Shown here: piece by piece, positions 21,990-32,570 of the stretch
How positions within the stretch are numbered: position 1 is the first letter of the stretch
Layout of the letters: every line of letters starts with the position of its first letter
Assembly: GCA_036936605.1 (NCBI GenBank)
Contig: JAUPFV010000002.1
Span: forward strand, 321,982,893 to 322,046,892
DNA: 64,000 nucleotides
Source: Limnanthes douglasii subsp. nivea
Taxonomy: Eukaryota > Streptophyta > Magnoliopsida > Brassicales > Limnanthaceae
Reading direction: 5' to 3'
The notes under the pieces: model-generated
Databases searched by the model: none
What the model was told of the DNA's origin: nothing
What the model saw: only the letters and a program-made list of their open reading frames with translations
Translations under genes and position numbers: made by a program

Positions 21990-23420
21990 TCTCTAATTAG
22001 AAAGTTCGAGCAAGTGAAATTTAAACAAGTCCCGAAAGTCGATAATTCAATAACCGACACACCCACATCTTTTGTATGGACATCTACGGCTGCATAAATA
22101 ATCCTTCAGGAAAATCTATGTATTACATTATTAAACAATATTTCGTTGACATTAACGTCCACAAGAGTAATAATAATACAAGGTGACAAAGAAGAAGAAA
22201 AATTATGGAGAACACCAATTAAGAAGTACATGATAGAAGGAATAATCCTTTCCGATAAAAGGGAAGCACAAAAGATAAATATGAAGTCAACCACATTTAC
22301 TTGGACTTTGGACACACTATACAAAAGAGGGCTAACTAAGACATTACTCTGATACTTTGGTATATATAAACAAAATTTTGTTTTCTAAGAACTACATTAT
22401 GGAGAATAAAGCGTTTATTATGGATGTAAGGAACTCTACTGAAGAGTCATAATTAAGGGCTATTATAGCCAACAATAATGCCAAACGGAAACAAAAAAAA
22501 ATTAATCAGTGCGACACATACCATCAATTTGCAAACTTCTTACAAGTCATGCCAATATTCTTTGAGATAATAACCAAAGCATTCTCACAAAAAAATACGG
22601 TTTGAATTTTGTGGGATCTCTACCACTAGCTTTAGGAGGAAGAAATTGTATATTAGTTCCCGTAGATTACTTCTCAAAGTGGGAGAAAAAACGATCACTA
22701 ATGAATATCATGAAAAAATGGTAATAACTTTATTAAACATAAATATATGTTACAAGTTTGGTATTCCTAAGCCATCACTACGGATAATTAAATTTAGTTC
22801 CATAACGACAAATTTGTCACAAGGTTTAATTCTCAAACCGGAATAAAGCAAGAAATTTCTTCCTTTTCTATCTGAAACCAACAGTCAAGTTGAAATGAAC
22901 AACAAGACAATAAAAGAGGCCTCAAAAATACTTTGAAATGAGCATCTCGAACCTAGTCGAATTTCCTTTAAGAATTCGTACGGTTATACAAAACCACTTT
23001 TAGAATCGTAATAAATGAAATGCATACTTCCTAGTATATGTATCCAGAACCAGTGCTGCCAGCTAAAATATGTATCTCATATACCATGGAAAAATCATAT
23101 GATGAACCCAGGAATGCACAAGTCCAAGGTTCTATGGTAAAATTAATTAAATAAAGAAGAGTTAAAGAGCATATGCGATCCAAATATTACAATGCGTTCA
23201 TAAGAAATATATATAATTCTAAAGTGCGATGCAGAAGTTCAGAACTAGGAAATGATGTGTTACGTAGAGTTTTCCTTCACACTAAATATAATAGGCTTGA
23301 AATTTTGTATCTAAATTGGGAGTGCCCTTTAACGGTCGAAACCATAGCTTACAGAATATTGGATGAAAAAAGAAACCAAGTTCTTCAATCCTCAAAAAAT
23401 TGAGAGCTTAAAGCTCTATC
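21990..23420 (+). pseudogene. Second RNase H linker and integrase of gypsy A2
   Basis: The frame at 22,146-22,352 holds LWRTPIKKYMIEGIILSDKR and TWTLDTLYKRGLTKTLL, the block that precedes the HHCC domain in gypsy integrases (..LYKRGF..PLLRC). At 22,600-22,710 GLNFVGSLPLALGGRNCILV with VDYFSKW is the catalytic core start. At 22,770 a shifted TTDN remains of the second Asp block. At 23,173-23,403 comes the C-terminal tail GNDVLRRVF...LNWECPLTVETIAYRILDEK. Stops lie between the blocks. Integrase would insert the cDNA, and this one is inactive. Confidence 0.85.
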
Positions 23421-23852
23421 ATAGTTCATGATACTCAAGCTTTTAACTATCTACTACTTGTAAAACGTATATGTTAGACTATGAGGATATACTATTTTCT
23501 GTTTTGGTGGTGCGAAAAGTTATTAAGCATGCATTCGACATTAATAAAATGTTTTTTGTGCCAAAAAAATAGTCTCATAAATTTTCATTAATAAAGTATC
23601 GACTTATTGGGATGAATCAATTAATTAAAAACAGGGAGCATTAAGTGTTTAATAAAAGAATAAAGACGCATAAAATAAAACTATAATAAGGAGTACTTCA
23701 AAATAAACCAATATTCTTAATACAAAAGTAAAATACAATGCTTTCAACATTACAAAACATAGAGTAATAAGAAGTCGTGTTTCGATGCTTTTTTCAGAAG
23801 CAATAGAATATTTGGTTGGGACCACATTAGTATCCATAACAGTTGTTTGGCC

Positions 23853-23896
23853 TTTAGTACCATCAAATTGTCACTTTAGTACCATCAAATTGTCAC
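23853..23896. repeat. 22-bp tandem duplication in the antisense gene
   Basis: TTAGTACCATCAAATTGTCA plus two bases occurs twice head to tail. The copy at 55,250 has it once, with a different duplication beside it. Near the 3' end of the antisense frame. Confidence 0.85.
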
Positions 23897-24601
23897 TTCC
23901 AGTATTAACAACTGAAAAATTACTAGTCCCATCACCATGTTTCTCTATACCACTTCTTTCACAATATTCAGGAAACATTGTCTCTCTTAAGTAATTTATT
24001 TTCTTCTTTCCATTTTATTCAAGAAGGTTGCAATATATGCATTATCCTTAAGCTATCTAACTCATTCTCCCATTCATTCTCAGGAACATAATAGCATAAG
24101 GTATTAATATTCACGTTATATATCTCGTGAAAATCTAGAATTAACTTGGAACGACCGTCCAAAACTAGTGGACGACTAAACCCAATAATTTATGTCCAAT
24201 AAGTAATAGCGTCTTGCATCCGAGACTGACGTTCATTAATTAAAATTTTTAAAACTGAGTTACTCTTCAACTTCTAAACATTTAATTGCTCATATAGCTT
24301 TGACTTTACAACCTTAGCATAGGCCTTAGCATCAATGACCTCTTTGTCAAGAGATAACAATTGATCATAAAAAACAATTAGTTAAACCTTGAAAAGCATT
24401 TTCTTTATAATAATAAATAATGGTACCTTGAACATAACTCACATTCCAAAAAAACTTACCAAACACGTAGCTAGCCAACATGGTTTATTGGGTGTGATTC
24501 AATGCACTCCTTAACTCAGACATGCAATCGGCTTATTCTTCAATTATTCAGTTAGTACAACCTTGGCTTTGGCCTTGGATTCCAACTCAATTTTCAACAT
24601 C

Positions 24602-24631
24602 ATATATATATATATCTCTCTCTCTCTCTCC
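24602..24631. repeat. (AT)n(CT)n microsatellite
   Basis: About seven AT units run into about eight CT units. The same place in the other copies is (CT)n at 55,976-56,000 and a short (GA)n at 8,915-8,930 in the reverse copy, so it is a length-variable tract inside the antisense frame. Confidence 0.9.
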
Positions 24632-26413
24632 TAACAACTTTCAACCTCAATTTCTTAGCTTGTATCATTTCAATATTAACTTCAAACTCTTATTGAATAG
24701 TTTTGTTTCTAAAGTTTTAGCAGTACCATCAAGAAAATTCCAAAGATCAGAAATGTAATTTGCATGATGAACATTGCAAAGATAAAGCATGGTTAAACTA
24801 TTATAAATTCCATGAAAACAACATGTAGCATATATACAATATATAATTATTTCAAGATTCAAAGAGGAAAGCATACGAAGAGAAATAAAATCTTATCTTA
24901 GCTCAAATCCCAAATTAAAGTTCCTTCTAAATAGGTCCATGGACAAAAGGTAGGTTGGAAGTTTCATTTGGTTGACTAAATAAAGTGAGTTACTATATTT
25001 TAAGGCTTTAACGAAAATAACTAACATATTGTAGTGTTAGTTTCGGACGAAGACACACCCATATTAAGTAGGTCACAATTTGGATGGTATCCTTAATATT
25101 GATACCTATAATATAAGGTAATATGATGTTGCATCCTTCAAATGATCATCATCAACAATGATACAAGGTTGAGGAGTCGTTGAGGAGTTAACACAATATT
25201 CACTGGTGACAATCGCATCCTTATTATATTAACCTCTTCATTAACTACTTCGACAACCAAATTATTTTTATGAGTATGTGGGTTCACTAATTACAGCATC
25301 AACTGCCATGAAAATTTCAACAGTTTCATTATCAATAGAGAAAGACAGCTTCATAAATAAAGAAGTTACAACCTTTGGAATACCTTTGGCGTTATTCTAT
25401 TGAAATTAAGAACGAAATAAATCATCACGACCTGATTTGGTGGCCGCCTTAGTATCAATAATTTTTATATATCTCATATCTTTAAAATTAGGCTTAAGCA
25501 TTAACTATAGCATGAATTATACACTTTTCTCTCTAGAATCAGAGACTCATTTCAGTGTAGATCCCTCAAAAATAATATATCATTTAGATAGAACAAGAGA
25601 AACGATGATCATGTTAAATAGGTCTGGTCCAACCACGTTTTCAGACAAAGTTACATACTTGGAAGGAACATGTCTATAAAAAAATATATGGAAAGATTTA
25701 AAGCCTCATAAATTCTTTTCTCACAAACATGTTTTAACGAATGAGATTGATGGGGAGCATGAGATTATTAAACAGCATAAGTAGTTAGTTTATTTCTCGG
25801 TAATTGGAGCGAGAGGTATACCACTTTCAGTATCAATACATAAGTTATTTTTAATGGTAGGGCTAATATTTATCACACATATTACATTTGGCCATCGATT
25901 ATTTCTCCATTTAATCAATGATATATTATTATGCTCATCTTTTCCCTATTCTTCGAAACTACTAGGACAAGATCCTAGTTTATTTTCTAAGCCATGAACA
26001 CTCGCAGCAAAAACTTTACAAACATCATCAGCCTCGGATTTGACCTTTGTAGCATTTGAAGGAACATAATATATTTTCACTGAACCTCAGGCTTTCGATT
26101 TGCAACCTAATTCCATATTAGAAAAATACTTTCAGTAAACTTTTCTTCTAGAAGTTTTATCTCTATAACCTTCTTCCTCGAAATTAACTTCAACAAATAC
26201 TTCTTCACCATAAAAGGTTTTTTAGAGTATCTCAGTTAGGGGGAGAACAAATAATGAAGCCTCCTTGCATAACAATACTCGACCATAACCCACTACAGAT
26301 AAATTCTTCGGGTACATAATAGAGATGTAGGAATAAGAAAATTTTGAATCCTCATATACCATTTGAGTATGCTTAATGTGAGTATGGTTTTCTATTTTTC
26401 TATAAAAAGACAT

Positions 26414-27994
26414 CTTAACAATAATATCCAAGAATGATAAAATAAAACATAAAGAATCCAACACATAAAAGAGAAAGTCAAAGAAGAAAGATTATAGAAA
26501 ATGAGAAATTTACAACTGAAACCCCAATATCGGTTCATACGAGAATTTGTTGTTCCATGCTTGGTCTTCCAATTACTATAAACTAAAATAAATTTATCCT
26601 TTCACAAGTTTTTATAAGTTAGAAGTTCATTAAAAAAATAGAATTCTATTCCTTCAAGAAATAGGAAAATGGGTTGGTCTTTGAGCCAAAACCTTAACAA
26701 CAGTAAGAAATTCATTCGTAGACCAAGATCTAAAGCATCTATTGATAAAATAATAGCTGGAAGCAAAGGAATTTAGGAACAAGTTGTCTTGGACAAATAT
26801 TTATAATTTGAAAAACTTTGTCTAGGTCTGGAGCGAGAGAAAATCGAAGCCCGTCATTAAAACAAAAACCTCATATTCACGAGCGTCCAAGGGATTTTTT
26901 ATATTTACAAGAAATCTAATATTGACATCATATAGAGTCCCCAATCAGTGAGATATTTTATAAATTAATCATTTTTAAAATAACTATATGAATGCTCTAC
27001 GATGCTCTTCATCTACATCTCGTCGAAAGATTCATGTTCTACTTTTCGTTCATTTCTGCGACTATAAACATCACCTCTAATATAACCTTCAGATGTCAAG
27101 AGATTCATACCTTTAAGAGTGGAAGGAATAAGACCAATGTGGAATATAACAACATTAACTAATTTCGCGTTCCTCACCATAATTGTATTTTTCTTCTTCG
27201 TTAGAGTTATTTGATAAATTGGGCGCTTAAACTTATAAACTTCTTATTAGTTACAAGATTCAACCATAAAAAATCAATTGTAGGGTTATATTGACTATCT
27301 CAGTAGTCATTATCTTCACCCTCTTTGCCCATTTATAAGAAAAATAAAAATTTATTGTAACAATAACGACAAGAAAGTAAAAATCAATTAACTAGGAGAA
27401 TAAGATGAAAGAACATTGATCAATAAACTGGAGATAAAAAATGAAGAAATAACATGAGATATCAAGTGTATGAATAAATTTTAACTTTCGACTTTTTTTA
27501 TGGCTTGGATTCACTTGTAGGATAAGCGGTTCAAATCGAAATAAGCTTGAAGGGGCAAGATTATAGAAGGTACATAATGTGCATGCGTATGCCTAAAAGA
27601 AGAGACTTTCGTACACATGTAAGTCTCTTCCACTAACTTGTATACTAACCAAAACATAAATAGAATCCTTCAACTTAAGAAGCTCTATCATTAAGAAACT
27701 CAATAAATATAAATCTCATGCAATGAAAATTACTTCTTGTTAAAAATATTTACCACCATAAAACTATGGCAAGAATCACAAACCGAAGAATCAAACTTTG
27801 GATGATTAAAAGAATGGAGATGTTCCCTCACCTAAATCCTTACCAAAGACTAGGAGGGCTACTCAAATAATTTCAAACACAAGTAAAAGCAAAGAAAAAT
27901 ATAAAGACCTTCGACGTTCCAAAATTACAAAAGTGAAAAATAAAATGGTAGAGGTTTTTCGTCATCATTCACCAAGGAGTTGGGGGGGGAGGGC
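26414..27994 (+). mobile_element. 3' non-coding region and G-rich tract of gypsy A2
   Basis: This is collinear with 57,806-59,372 and, from about 27,400, with 37,060-37,471. It holds no conserved frame. It ends in a G-rich run (27,982-27,993) directly before the LTR, as expected of a polypurine tract priming plus-strand DNA. It probably contains the promoter of the antisense gene, but no element can be pointed to. Confidence 0.7.
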
Positions 27995-28032
27995 TATTGG
28001 AGTACCTTTGGAAGAAGATCGCCCGAAGAACA

Positions 28033-28225
28033 TGTTGACATAATTAATATAATCTTGTATCTTATTCATATGTATGCAGTTATATTTTATTAGTTTCCGT
28101 TATAATTTATGTACCGTTGTAATTGCCTCCGTAAATTTCGCGTTTCCGTTATGTATATGTAATTTGATCAACTTGAATTGATTCAGAATTTCAGGGAAAC
28201 AAATTCTCTTAATTTATTTTCTTCA
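28033..28225 (+). repeat. 5' LTR of copia-2
   Basis: 193 bp with TG...CA ends. Roughly 15-20 substitutions and a few indels separate it from the right LTR by eye, so the element is old. Confidence 0.9.
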
Positions 28226-28699
28226 TTTGGTATTAGAGCCAATGTCGAAACGGTGGTAGCGCTGAATCAAGAGAATAAGAAAGAAGAGTGTCACAGAAGG
28301 AAGGAAATCTATCACTTACATATCTAATTCTCAGTGACACAAACTATCAAGGATGGGCTTTATCAATGAAAAAGAAAAAGAAGGAAACAGTAGTGGAGTA
28401 TGCGAGAAAAATGTTCGAAGTAATCTAAACTAGTTGGTTTGAATACGTATTGTCTAGTTTATGACTTGTCTAATATCAGTTATTAGGGTAGTTATTTAGA
28501 TAAGATCGAACAATTTGTCTGTATTTTCTATATAAGAAAATAGACCCCTGTGTTGATATTTGGAATAAAGTTAACATATCCGTACTTCTTGTTTGTCTCT
28601 CTAAATATATATTAGTCTGTCTGTTAAGGTTATCTGCATTACTATTTATCTCTGGGATTTTTTTCCTACATTTGGTATCAGAGCCTAGGGCTATCACAA

Positions 28700-29627
28700 T
28701 AGAGGCTACCAAGAACAAAGAAGGATCACTGGAATTAAGTTACCAAATGTTAACGAAGAGTAATTACACAGCTTGGTCACTAAATATGAGAGTTTTCACG
28801 TAAGCTCATGGGATCTGGGGAGCAATTAACCCTACTGACCCAGATGCAAAGGTTGACGGAAAAACAGATAAGGTGGCAATAGCTGCAATATTCCAGGTTA
28901 TCCCTGAAGAAATTCTACTATCGCTGGCAGACAAGAAAACAGTGAAGGATGCATGGACAGCGATAGAAACAATGTGTTTATGAGCAAAGCATGTCAAGAA
29001 AGGAAGAGTGCATACACTAAAAGCAGAGTTTGAGAATTTAAACATGAGGGATATATAGATGATTGACGACTTCTTTATGAGATTATATGGGTTGGTGACT
29101 AATATTTGTGCCTTGGGAGACACCATTGAAGAGACCTATGTTGTGAAAAAACTACTTAGAGTAGTACCTTCCAAGTTCTTACAAATCATGTCAGCAATAG
29201 AGCAGTTTGGATACCTAGTGTGATGTCAGTTGAAGAGATAATTGGGTCTCTAAAGGCACATGAAGAGAGGCTTCATGGCCAAACAGAGAACACTGGAGGG
29301 TAGTTGATGCTAACGGAGGAAGAATGGAATAAACGAGAAGACAAAGAGGGGAAGCTTTTATTCACTAGAGAAGAGTGGATGAAAAGGACAAATCGAGGAG
29401 GAACCGATAACCAGAGGAATCGAGGTACTGTTAGTTACCAAGGTGGACGTGCAGTGCGCGACAAGACTAAAGTAAGATGTTGGAATTTTAGTTTTTACTG
29501 GCACTACGCAGCTGAGTGTAGAAAGCCACGTACAGAGCAAAAGCAAGAAGTTAATTTGGCAGTACAAAACGAGAAACCTGCACTTCTGATGGCAGAAGAT
29601 AGAGAAGATAAAGACAACGAGTTATAA
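28700..29627 (+). pseudogene. Gag of copia-1
   Basis: From 28,700 the frame reads EATKNKEGSLELSYQMLTKS, then a UBN2-type Gag domain with AIAAIFQVIPEEILLSLADK and MRLYGLVTNICALGDTIEE. Three in-frame stops (near 28,801, 28,981 and 29,056) break it. The frame restarts at 29,304-29,627 with the basic linker and a zinc knuckle reading CWNFSFYWHYAAEC, in which the second Cys is Phe. Gag packages the element's RNA; here it is defective. Confidence 0.85.
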
Positions 29628-30605
29628 TTGAACGAGAACAATGTGGGATTAAAACTAAACAAAGATGGAGGTACAAAAGCTTATTCAATCGTTTGGTATC
29701 TAGATAATGGTGCTAGTAACCACATGACGGGCCAACGCTCGAAGTTTAAAGAATTGGATGAAGGTTTTACTGGGCGTGTTGGATTTGGTGATTGTTTTAC
29801 ATTGGAAATCAAAGGAAAGGGCTCTGTGACGTTCAAAGGCCAAAAACGGGGAGGAACTGGTCTTCAAAGCGGTATATTATATTCCCAATGTAATAATATT
29901 TTGAATCTTGGTCAGTTATTAGAAACTGGAAATAAGGTGGTACTTAATGGTGAATACTTATCTATATACGATGAAAAGAGACATCTCCTTGTGAAGGTTA
30001 AAAGATCTGGTAATAGATTGTATAAGGTTATTGCTAAAACAAGTAAATCTATGTGCTTATTTTTAAAAATAAAGAATTTATCATGGCTATGGCATTCACG
30101 CCTTGGGCATGTTAATTTTCAAGCTATGGTATTGTTATCAAAGAACAAGATGGTGTATGGCCTACCAGAGACTATTCAACCAAAAGAAGTGTACACTGGC
30201 TGTCTATTGTCAAACAGACGAGGAAGCCATTTCCTTATGAGGCTAATTTCCACGCAAAAGAAATACTTGAGTTGGTACATAGAGACTTGTGTGGGCCAAC
30301 TTCTCCTACAACTAAAAGGAGGAAATAAATACTTATTTCTACTAGTCGATGATTTCAACAGGGTAATTTGGATATATATGCTTGCAAGAAAAGACGAAGC
30401 ACTAGAGGCATTCAAGAAATTTTGACCTTTGGGTAGAAAACATTACATAGAAGAAACTAAAAGTTTTAAGAATGAACAGAGGAGGTGAATTCACTTCAAA
30501 GTTATTTACTTCTTACTGTGAAGATACATGGATTGATAGCCATTTCACTGCTCCTTACTCACCAAAGCAGAATGGGGTTGTCGAAAGAAGAAAGAGAACA
30601 GTAGT
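29628..30605 (+). pseudogene. Protease and integrase N-terminal half of copia-1
   Basis: The frame 29,628-30,425 carries the protease block WYLDNGASNHMTG, where the D-T/S-G-A triad reads D-N-G-A. Next is the GAG-pre-integrase HSRLGHVNFQAM and the integrase start with VDDFNR and WIYML. Shifted frames continue MNRGGEF (catalytic Asp replaced) and YSPKQNGVVERRKRT, which keeps the catalytic Glu. The sequence is then cut off. A substitution in the protease triad plus the deletion make the copy inert. Confidence 0.85.
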
Positions 30606-30630
30606 AGCCATTTCTCTGCTCCTTACTCAC
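30538..30630 (+). repeat. Duplicated 25-mer at the copia-1 deletion junction
   Basis: 30,538-30,562 and 30,606-30,630 are the same 25 bases (start AGCCATTTC, end CCTTACTCAC) with one change. The second copy sits exactly between the integrase and RT remnants, where well over 1 kb of pol is missing. This fits a templated filler made during break repair. Confidence 0.85.
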
Positions 30631-30631
30631 T

Positions 30632-31067
30632 AAAAGTTGTCTATGTGTGTCAACCTGAGGGTTTTGTAAAAAAAGGTAAGGAAAACTTTGTCTATAAGTT
30701 GGTGAAGGCTCTATATGGGTTAAGGCAGGCGCCACGGGCTTGGTATGCCAAGTTAAGTAAGTGTCTTGAAGAGTTGGGCTTCAGTAAGTGCCCATATGAA
30801 CATGAAGTATATACAAGGAGAGAAGGTAATAAAGTTCTGATTATTGGAGTATACGTGGATGATCTATTGGTCACAAGGACTAGTGTCGCAAACATTAGTA
30901 AGTTTAAGAGGCAAATGAGTGCAAAATTTGAGATGACTGATCTCGGGATATTATCTTACTATCTGGGTATTGAAGTCAGTCAGGGGCAGGGATATATTGA
31001 CCTTAAACAAGAAATTTATGCCAGGAAGTTACTTGACAAAACTGCAATGGGTCGTGTAATGCCGTAA
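30632..31067 (+). pseudogene. Reverse transcriptase, C-terminal part, of copia-1
   Basis: It begins at VCQPEGFVKKGKENFVYKL, continues with KALYGLRQAPRAWYAKL and the catalytic IIGVYVDDLLVT, then MTDLGILSYYLGIEV. These are the copia RT blocks in order with an intact YVDD. The N-terminal fingers and first Asp block (VKSAFLNG) are deleted. The frame ends early at 31,067 with a shift (TAMGRVMP-stop), and RNase H continues in other frames. Confidence 0.9.
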
Positions 31068-31810
31068 AGTATCCTATGGAGCCAAAAATACAGATTGATA
31101 AAGATGAAAAGGGAAAGGAAGTGAACTCCACGAAATTTAAGAGCTTAATTGGGGGGTTGAGGTACTTGGTTCATACTCGTTCGGATATTGCTTACTTTGC
31201 TGGTGTGGTTAGCAGGTACATGGAAAGACCTACTTAATTGCATATGAATGCAGTTAAACGTATCCTGTGTTTCATGAAACGAACTATCAACTTTGGGTTA
31301 GTATATTCAAGTGGGTCTGGAAATTATTTATTTTCCAGCTACTCAGATAGCGACCTAGCTGGTAATCTTGAGGATAGAAAAAGCACAGGTGGTATGGCGT
31401 TCTACTTGAATGAGAGTTTAATTACTTGGGTCTCACAAATGCAGCGTTGTGTGGCGTTGTCATCATGCGAAGCTGAATTCATGGCTGCTACAGCGGCAGC
31501 ATGTCAAGGTGTGTGGTTGAGCAAGTTACTTAGTCAAATAACCGATGTAAAGCACTCTCTAGTCGTGATATATATAGACAATCGTTCTGCGATTGATTTG
31601 GGAAAAAATCCAGTTTTCCACGTAAGAAGTAAATATATTGATATCAACTATCATTTCATTTGTGAATGTGTAGAGCGTGGGGAGACTATTGTCAAGCACA
31701 TAAGTACAGGGGAGCAGCTTGCAGACGTTTTAACTAAAGCGATGACCTCTGTGAAGTTCGAAGATATGCAAAATTTACTGGGCATGAAGAACATGCAAGT
31801 TGGGGTTTAG
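31068..31810 (+). pseudogene. RNase H of copia-1
   Basis: After a shift and a stop near 31,217 the frame 31,238-31,810 reads AVKRILCFMKRT, YSDSDLAGNLEDRKSTGGMA, LSSCEAEFMAATAAACQGVW, IYIDNRSAIDLGKNPVFHVR and, near the end, STGEQLADVLTKAM. The three acidic catalytic positions (SDSDLAG, CEAEF, DN) are kept. This part is nearly intact and ends 14 bp before the 3' LTR. Confidence 0.9.
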
Positions 31811-31824
31811 CTTATAGGGGAGAA

Positions 31825-32082
31825 TGTTGGAAGTAATCTAAACTAGTTGGTTTGAATACGTATTGTCTAGTTTATGACGTGTGTTATATGAGTTATTAGG
31901 GTAGTTATTTAGATAAGATCGAACAATTTGTCTGTATTTTCTATATAAGAAAATAGACACCTGTATTGATATTTGGAATGAAGTTAACATTTCTGCACTT
32001 CTTGTTTATCTTTATAAATATATAATAGTCTCTCTGTTAAGGTTATCAGCATTGTTGTTTATCTCTAGGATTTTTTCCTACA
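31825..32082 (+). repeat. 3' LTR of copia-1
   Basis: 258 bp, TGTTGGAAGTAATC to TTTTTTCCTACA, followed by the AAAAA target duplication. It contains TCTATATAAGAAAATAG, a TATA-like promoter start also present in the left LTR. Divergence from the left LTR is about 8 percent by eye. Confidence 0.95.
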
Positions 32083-32087
32083 AAAAA

Positions 32088-32570
32088 TAGCAAAAGTGGT
32101 TAACCAACTAAAGGCCATTGGTGTTGTGATTAAGCCAGACTATGTGAAGAAGAAATTGTTAAGATCCGTGTCGTCAAAGTTTACCCAAATTGCAGCGTCG
32201 ATTGAACAATTTGGAGATGCCAAAAACAAGTCGTTTGAAGATGTTATTAGGGCACTAAGAGCCCATGGAGAACGTCTTAAAGCCGATGAAGAAGAAAAGC
32301 ATGATGAAAAAGTGTTTTTAACAAAAGCATAATATGAGTCCCAATTCAACTCGACATATTCTGGAGCGACCCGAGGTCGCGGTCGATGAAGAGGTATAGG
32401 TGGCTTTGGTTATCCGAGACGAAGCTTTTCCTATGTAATATCAAAATCTGTTGATGAAGAAGGACATATTCAGAGAAATTCGAACTTTGATATCATAAAG
32501 GTACGATGTAGTTGTCATAATTTTGGGCAGTATGCTAGGGATTGCAAACCAAAGAAAAAGGAAACAATGA
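32088..32570 (+). pseudogene. Gag of copia-2, right part
   Basis: The left part (28,300-28,411) reads LTDTNYQGWALSMKK and VVEYARK before copia-1 cuts in. Here the frame resumes with VVNQLKAIGVVIKPDYVKKK, SVSSKFTQIAASIEQFG and FEDVIRALRAHGERLKADEE, the UBN2-type Gag core. The zinc knuckle at about 32,505-32,548 has lost one codon compared with copia-3 (RCSCHNFGQYARDC against QCYTCHNFGHYARD), so its Cys spacing is wrong. Confidence 0.85.

Larger units (their letters stand above)
23649..26413 (-). pseudogene. Antisense gene of gypsy A, copy 2
   Basis: It runs against the pol genes, its stop about 230 bp beyond the integrase end. It starts MSFYRKIENHTHIKHTQMVY and ends with LITLCFVMLKALYFTFVLRI, then TAA at the same place as the copies at 9,842 and 55,010. 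Readable pieces include 26,413-26,222, 24,874-24,665 (CFHGIYNSLTMLYLCNVHHA, then NYISDLWNFLDGTAKTL) and 23,837-23,649. Stops break it in between. The predicted product (about 900 residues, charged N-terminus, Cys/His-rich middle) matches no family I can name. The overlap with pol transcription could produce antisense RNA. Confidence 0.65.
28412..32082 (+). mobile_element. Ty1/copia-1, nested in the gag of copia-2
   Basis: LTRs of 259 and 258 bp (28,412-28,670; 31,825-32,082), with about 21 substitutions between them by eye. Binding site TGGTATCAGAGC at 28,673-28,684. Polypurine tract AGGGGAGAA at 31,816-31,824. Both sides carry AAAAA (28,407-28,411; 32,083-32,087). The unfilled site is seen in copia-3 as GCGAGAAAAATGGCAACA (59,595 onward), which proves the insertion point. 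The interior has gag, protease, integrase, RT and RNase H, with a large internal deletion at about 30,605-30,645. Confidence 0.95.

Noticed and set aside
25437..25679. Frames at 25,437-25,679, 56,832-57,074 and 7,837-8,079 (MVAALV...) as the conserved gene
   Set aside because: They are similar to each other because the DNA is homologous, but they lie on the strand opposite to the long frame that begins and ends at shared positions. I judge them shadows of the antisense gene, though the assignment of strand in this middle part is less certain.
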